64,000 nt of DNA. Origin: Nonomuraea harbinensis (GTDB lineage Bacteria > Actinomycetota > Actinomycetes > Streptosporangiales > Streptosporangiaceae). The notes under the pieces are model-generated. The model had not been told where the DNA came from, searched no databases, and worked only from the letters and a program-made list of their open reading frames with translations. Positions 60,641 through 64,000 of this stretch are shown one piece after another. The position numbers were made by a program, and so were the translations under genes. Location: positions 273,726 to 337,725 of the forward strand of contig NZ_JAHKRN010000004.1 in assembly GCF_019396385.1 (NCBI RefSeq). Reading direction: 5' to 3'. The first letter of the stretch is position 1; the number at the start of each line of letters is the position of its first letter.

Positions 60641-60675
60641 CCGAAGGCCCGGGTCAGGGGACGCCGGGCCCTCGG
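60641..60675 (-). terminator. Hairpin between BMP lipoprotein and ATPase genes
   Basis: 12-bp stem with one mismatch (60641-60652 with 60664-60675) and an 11-nt loop in the 87-nt gap between the first two genes of the operon. There is no T-run. It probably stabilises the lipoprotein mRNA or partly terminates, giving more binding protein than transporter. Confidence 0.6.
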
Positions 60676-60691
60676 GGAGGCATTCCTCAGA

Positions 60692-61765
60692 TCACGGCTT
60701 GGTCGGGACCGTGATCTTGCCGTCGACGATGTCCTTCTGAGCGGCTTCGATCTTGTCCGCGATGTCGTCGATCTCACCGCCGGTGGTGGACAGGCCGACG
60801 CCGTCCACCTTGAGGTCGTAGATCACGTCGGTGCCGCCCTTGGCGCCACCCTGGAAGGCCTTGACGAACTCGAACACGCCCACGTCGACGCGCTTGAGCA
60901 TGGAGGTCATGATGACCTCCTGGAGGTTGGTCTCCTTGACCGTCTGGCGCTGGTCGGAGTCGACGCCGATGGCCTTCTTCTTGGCCGCGGCCGCCGCCTG
61001 GAACACGCCGAGGCCGGAGTCGCCGGACGCGTGGTAGACGATCTCCGCGCCGTCCTGGTACATCTTCTCGGCCGCGACCTTGCCCTTGTCGGGGGCGCGG
61101 AAGCCGGTGAAGTCACCGTCGGGCGTGAGGTACGTCACGTCGATCTTGGCGTCGCTCTTGACCGACTTCACGCCGGCCTCGAAGCCCGCCTGGAACTTCT
61201 TGATCAGGTCGTTCTCGACACCGCCGACGAAGCCCACGTGGCCGCTCTCGGCCTTGAGCGCCGCCGCGACGCCCGCCAGGTAGGAGCCCTGCTCCTCGGC
61301 GAAGAGCAGGCCCGTCACGTTGGTGGCGTTGGAGGCCGAGTCGACGACCGCGAACTGGATCTCCGGGTATTCCTCGGCGGCCTTCTTGATGTCCTCGCCG
61401 TAGGCGAAGCCGACGCCGATGATCGGGTTGTAGCCCGCGTCGGCCAGCTGGGTCAGCAGCTCGCCGCGGTTGGAGCCGTCGGACGCCGGGCTGAGTTCCT
61501 TGATCTCCGCGCCGAGCTCGGCCTTCGCCTTCTCCAGGCCCGCGTAGGCGGCGTCGTTGAACGACTTGTCGCCGCGTCCGCCGATGTCGAACGCGAGACC
61601 GACCTTGAGCGCGCCACCCGCGGGGGCGCTGCTGCTGTCCGCGGACGGCGCGGTGCTCGCCGTCGTCTCCCCGCCGCTGCCGCTGCCGCCACAAGCCGCG
61701 GCCGCCATGAGCATGGCACCGGCCAGCGTGCCGGTCGCCAACCTGCCGAATCGCTTGCTGAGCAA
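60692..61765 (-). CDS. BMP-family nucleoside-binding lipoprotein
   Basis: 357 aa. Lipoprotein signal with AAAC and Cys25, a Ser/Thr/Gly-rich spacer, then the BMP/PnrA fold (VGLAFDIGGRGDKSFNDAAYAGLEKA, GVDSDQ, MTSMLKRVDVGVFEFVKAF). It binds nucleosides for uptake. The TTG start at 61765 was chosen because AAGGAG lies 5 nt before it; ATG at 61780 has poor spacing. First gene of the salvage operon. Confidence 0.94.
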   Translation of the reverse strand: MLSKRFGRLATGTLAGAMLMAAAACGGSGSGGETTASTAPSADSSSAPAGGALKVGLAFDIGGRGDKSFNDAAYAGLEKAKAELGAEIKELSPASDGSNRGELLTQLADAGYNPIIGVGFAYGEDIKKAAEEYPEIQFAVVDSASNATNVTGLLFAEEQGSYLAGVAAALKAESGHVGFVGGVENDLIKKFQAGFEAGVKSVKSDAKIDVTYLTPDGDFTGFRAPDKGKVAAEKMYQDGAEIVYHASGDSGLGVFQAAAAAKKKAIGVDSDQRQTVKETNLQEVIMTSMLKRVDVGVFEFVKAFQGGAKGGTDVIYDLKVDGVGLSTTGGEIDDIADKIEAAQKDIVDGKITVPTKP

Positions 61766-62042
61766 GGCGACTCCTTCCATTTCCCCGGCCGTCAAACTTC
61801 ATCGCAGGCGCGAAGAAATGCACGGCAACCCTGCACGGAAGATAGTTGGTTGACCAGGCCATACCAAACCGGCACACAGGGTCGCAACCGCTCCGTTATC
61901 GACCTCAAGCGGGACTGTGACCTGGCCGCGCCCTCACCCACGTCCGGAAGCTTTGCCCAATTTTGGGCCTCGCCATCCGGTCCGAGGGGATCGATCATGA
62001 CAGGGCATTCCCCCAACCGGGGCAACCACTCAGGAGTCCTGC

Positions 62043-63929
62043 ATGCACCCCTGGAAGGCAATCACCGTGCCGCTGGCCGCGGCCATGGTGCTCACCATGG
62101 CGTCCGCGCCGCCCGCGGCATCGGCGGACACCCCCGCCGTCAAGGTCGAAGGAGGCGCGACCCAACCGGTCTTCTCCCGCGCCGACGCGATCAAACAGAC
62201 GGTCTTCGTCGAGGTGGCCGGCACCGACAGCGACAACGACGGCAGCCCCGACCGGGTCGCCGTCGACATCCTGCGGCCCAAGGAGACCGACCAGGGACTC
62301 AAGGTCCCGGTCATCATGGAGGCCAGCCCGTACTACGCGGGCGGCAACGACGTCGCCAACCACGTCGTGGACGTCGACGAGCACGGCAATCCGCTGCCCA
62401 GCACCCTGCGGGGGCAGTCCAAGCTGTCGAGCGAGCCGTTCGACTCCTACTACGACAACTACTTCGTGCCCCGCGGCTACGCCGTCGCCCTGGTCGAGAA
62501 CCTGGGCAGCGGCCGCGCCACCGGCTGCCCGACCACCGGCGACCGCAACGAGACGGCCGGGCCCAAGGCCGCCATCGACTGGCTCAACGGCCGCGCCAAG
62601 GCCTTCGACGCCGCCGGCAACCCGGTCGAGGCCACCTGGTCCACCGGCAAGGTCGGCATGATCGGCGTCTCGTACAACGGGACCCTGCCGAACGCGGTGG
62701 CCGCGACCGGCGTCAAGGGCCTGGAGACGATCGTGCCGATCGCCGCGATCTCCTCCTGGTACGACTACTACCGGGCCAACGGCGGCGTGGTCGCGCCCGG
62801 CGGGTTCCAGGGCGAGGACGCGGACGTGCTGGCCAAGTACGTGCTCACCAGGGAGAACGGCCAGGAGGTGTGCGGCCCGGTCATGGACCACCTGACCGCC
62901 GCCCAGGACCGGGTCACCGGTGACTACAGCGACTTCTGGGACGACCGCAACTACCTCAACGACGTGCGCAAGGTGCGGGCCAGCGTCTTCCTCGTGCACG
63001 GGCTCAACGACTGGAACGTCAAGACCAAGCAGGCCGCCCAGTGGTGGTACGCCCTGGCCGAGCGGAAGGTGCCGCGCAAGATCTGGCTGCACCAGGGCAC
63101 CCACATGAACCCGTTCAGCCTGCGCACCGCCGAGTGGCTGCGCCAGCTGCACGGCTGGTTCGACCACTGGCTGTACGGGATCGACAGCGGGATCATGCGT
63201 GAGCCGCAGGCCGACGTGGAGATCGCGGCCGGTCAGTGGGGTCAGCACAGGTCGTGGCCGCTGCCGGGCACCGCGCCGGTGCGGCTGTGGATGGGCTCGG
63301 ACGCGAAGCTGGGCCTGCTGCCGCGACCGCTCTCGGCGCGCGAGTCGTTCGTCGACCAGAAGACCCGCACGGCGGAGCAGCTGGTGGAGAACGCCCCGGC
63401 CGCCGACCCGAACCGGCTGGCCTACCTCACCGGGATGCTGCCGACGGACGTGCGGATCTCCGGCACACCGGAGGTCACCGTGCGGGCCTCGCTGAAGAAC
63501 GGCTCCTCGCCGTTCCTGACCGCGCTGCTCGTGGACTACGGCACCGACACGCGGCCCGACGGCAGGCTGCTGTCGACCGGCGAGGAGTACTGCTACGGCC
63601 AGGGCGTGCCGGGTGACACCGGCTGTACGGTGCTGCGCCGGCTGGGCACGGCCGAGACCGCGTACAAGATCGTCACCCGGGGCTGGCTGGACGTGCGCAA
63701 CCGGAACCGGGCCGACCGGACGGAGCCGGTCCGCGCGGGCAAGGAGTACAGCTTCACCTGGGACTTCCAGCCCCAGGACTACCTGTTCAAGAAGGGGCAC
63801 AGGATCGGCGTCGTGATCATCTCGACCGACCACGACTACACCCTGCGCTACCCGGCGGGCACCGAGGTGACGCTGTCGCCCGGCCGCTCGTCGCTGCGGC
63901 TGCCGGTGGTCTTCGGCCGGATCTCCTGA
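62043..63929 (+). CDS. Secreted X-Pro dipeptidyl-peptidase-like hydrolase (S15/CocE family)
   Basis: 628 aa. Sec signal (1-28), then an alpha/beta hydrolase with Ser in GVSYNG, Asp in HGLNDWNV and His in HQGTHMNP. A C-terminal jelly-roll domain (about 440-628) has a Cys pair around EEYCYGQGVPGDTGC. This matches the X-Pro dipeptidyl-peptidase/CocE esterase family. AGGAG lies 6 nt before the ATG. It is secreted and probably helps use extracellular peptides. Confidence 0.92.
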   Translation: MHPWKAITVPLAAAMVLTMASAPPAASADTPAVKVEGGATQPVFSRADAIKQTVFVEVAGTDSDNDGSPDRVAVDILRPKETDQGLKVPVIMEASPYYAGGNDVANHVVDVDEHGNPLPSTLRGQSKLSSEPFDSYYDNYFVPRGYAVALVENLGSGRATGCPTTGDRNETAGPKAAIDWLNGRAKAFDAAGNPVEATWSTGKVGMIGVSYNGTLPNAVAATGVKGLETIVPIAAISSWYDYYRANGGVVAPGGFQGEDADVLAKYVLTRENGQEVCGPVMDHLTAAQDRVTGDYSDFWDDRNYLNDVRKVRASVFLVHGLNDWNVKTKQAAQWWYALAERKVPRKIWLHQGTHMNPFSLRTAEWLRQLHGWFDHWLYGIDSGIMREPQADVEIAAGQWGQHRSWPLPGTAPVRLWMGSDAKLGLLPRPLSARESFVDQKTRTAEQLVENAPAADPNRLAYLTGMLPTDVRISGTPEVTVRASLKNGSSPFLTALLVDYGTDTRPDGRLLSTGEEYCYGQGVPGDTGCTVLRRLGTAETAYKIVTRGWLDVRNRNRADRTEPVRAGKEYSFTWDFQPQDYLFKKGHRIGVVIISTDHDYTLRYPAGTEVTLSPGRSSLRLPVVFGRIS

Positions 63930-63936
63930 CATGGGA

Positions 63937-63968
63937 CGGCGGCGGGAGACCGGAGTCTCCCGCCGCCG
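63937..63968. terminator. Strong hairpin terminator
   Basis: Perfect 14-bp stem (63937-63950 with 63955-63968) with a CGGA loop, 7 nt after the hydrolase stop codon, in a convergent setting. Confidence 0.8.
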
Positions 63969-63980
63969 GACCGTGTCTCG

Positions 63981-64000
63981 TCAGGCCAGCGCCGAGGTGA
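63981..64000 (-). CDS. Possible C-terminal end of a leftward gene
   Basis: Read on the minus strand, the window edge gives TSALA and a TGA stop at 63983-63981. A convergent gene right after a terminator is plausible, but 20 bases cannot prove it. Confidence 0.3.

Noticed and set aside
61841..61868. TTGG and CCAA half-sites upstream of the BMP lipoprotein gene, resembling the xyloglucan dyad
   Set aside because: The arms are 14 nt apart instead of 8, and the context is nucleoside uptake; spacing was identical at the three accepted sites.
59255..62923. Very long open frame on the plus strand across the nucleoside operon
   Set aside because: It is antisense to well-supported ABC genes and has the Arg/Ala/Gly-rich composition of a high-GC shadow frame.

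Overview
The window is about 70 percent GC, with strong G/C third-position bias, frequent GTG/TTG starts, start-stop overlaps and many C-terminal membrane anchors. It also carries a type VII secretion (WXG100/mycosin) cluster. Together these point to a filamentous actinomycete; the gene style resembles Streptosporangiaceae such as Nonomuraea. The genus is an inference, not something proved here.

Layout. 0-4 kb: the 3' end of a YbaB/EbfC-like gene faces a leftward type VII cluster (WXG100 protein, mycosin protease, and a membrane kinase whose HRD motif reads HRG). 4-9 kb: a biotin-dependent acyl-CoA carboxylase alpha chain, a Met/Gly-rich membrane protein, and a serine hydrolase with a palindrome over its start. 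9-30.3 kb: a xyloglucan-type polysaccharide locus. It has a GH3/LacI operon, a ROK repressor, an LplABC-type importer operon interrupted by a TnpB-only IS605-family element, a secreted GH74-CBM2 xyloglucanase, and a five-gene operon encoding GH31 alpha-xylosidase, a CUT1 importer and a secreted GH3. Three promoters of this locus share one dyad, TTTGG-N8-CCAA, so a single regulator, probably the ROK protein, may control all of them. Neither importer has an ATPase gene here.

30.4-38.2 kb: small regulator/enzyme modules (ArsR-SRPBCC-DHFR-like, TetR with a TIM-barrel protein, thioredoxin-reductase-like plus methyltransferase, a second DHFR-like protein, NAD(P)H-quinone dehydrogenase, GGCT-like protein). 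38.7-42.5 kb: M20 peptidase, purine nucleoside phosphorylase and phosphohexomutase. 42.5-47 kb: an AAA ATPase behind a double palindrome, then a TetR/acyl-CoA ligase/enoyl-CoA hydratase operon. 47-47.6 kb: a gene-poor stretch of tandem repeats, hairpins and what looks like a decayed RelE/HigB-type toxin gene.

47.6-55 kb: a lipoprotein, a helix-hairpin-helix protein, TetR/SDR with twin operators, a PH-domain membrane protein, adenosine deaminase, cupin, lipoprotein, MarR, and a secreted nuclease-like protein. 55-61.8 kb: a leftward nucleoside uptake and salvage operon (BMP lipoprotein, ATPase, two permeases, cytidine deaminase, thymidine phosphorylase). With the adenosine deaminase, the purine nucleoside phosphorylase and the phosphomutase it forms a plausible nucleoside-scavenging theme. 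62-64 kb: a secreted X-Pro dipeptidyl-peptidase-like hydrolase and a strong terminator. No tRNA, rRNA or CRISPR array was seen.
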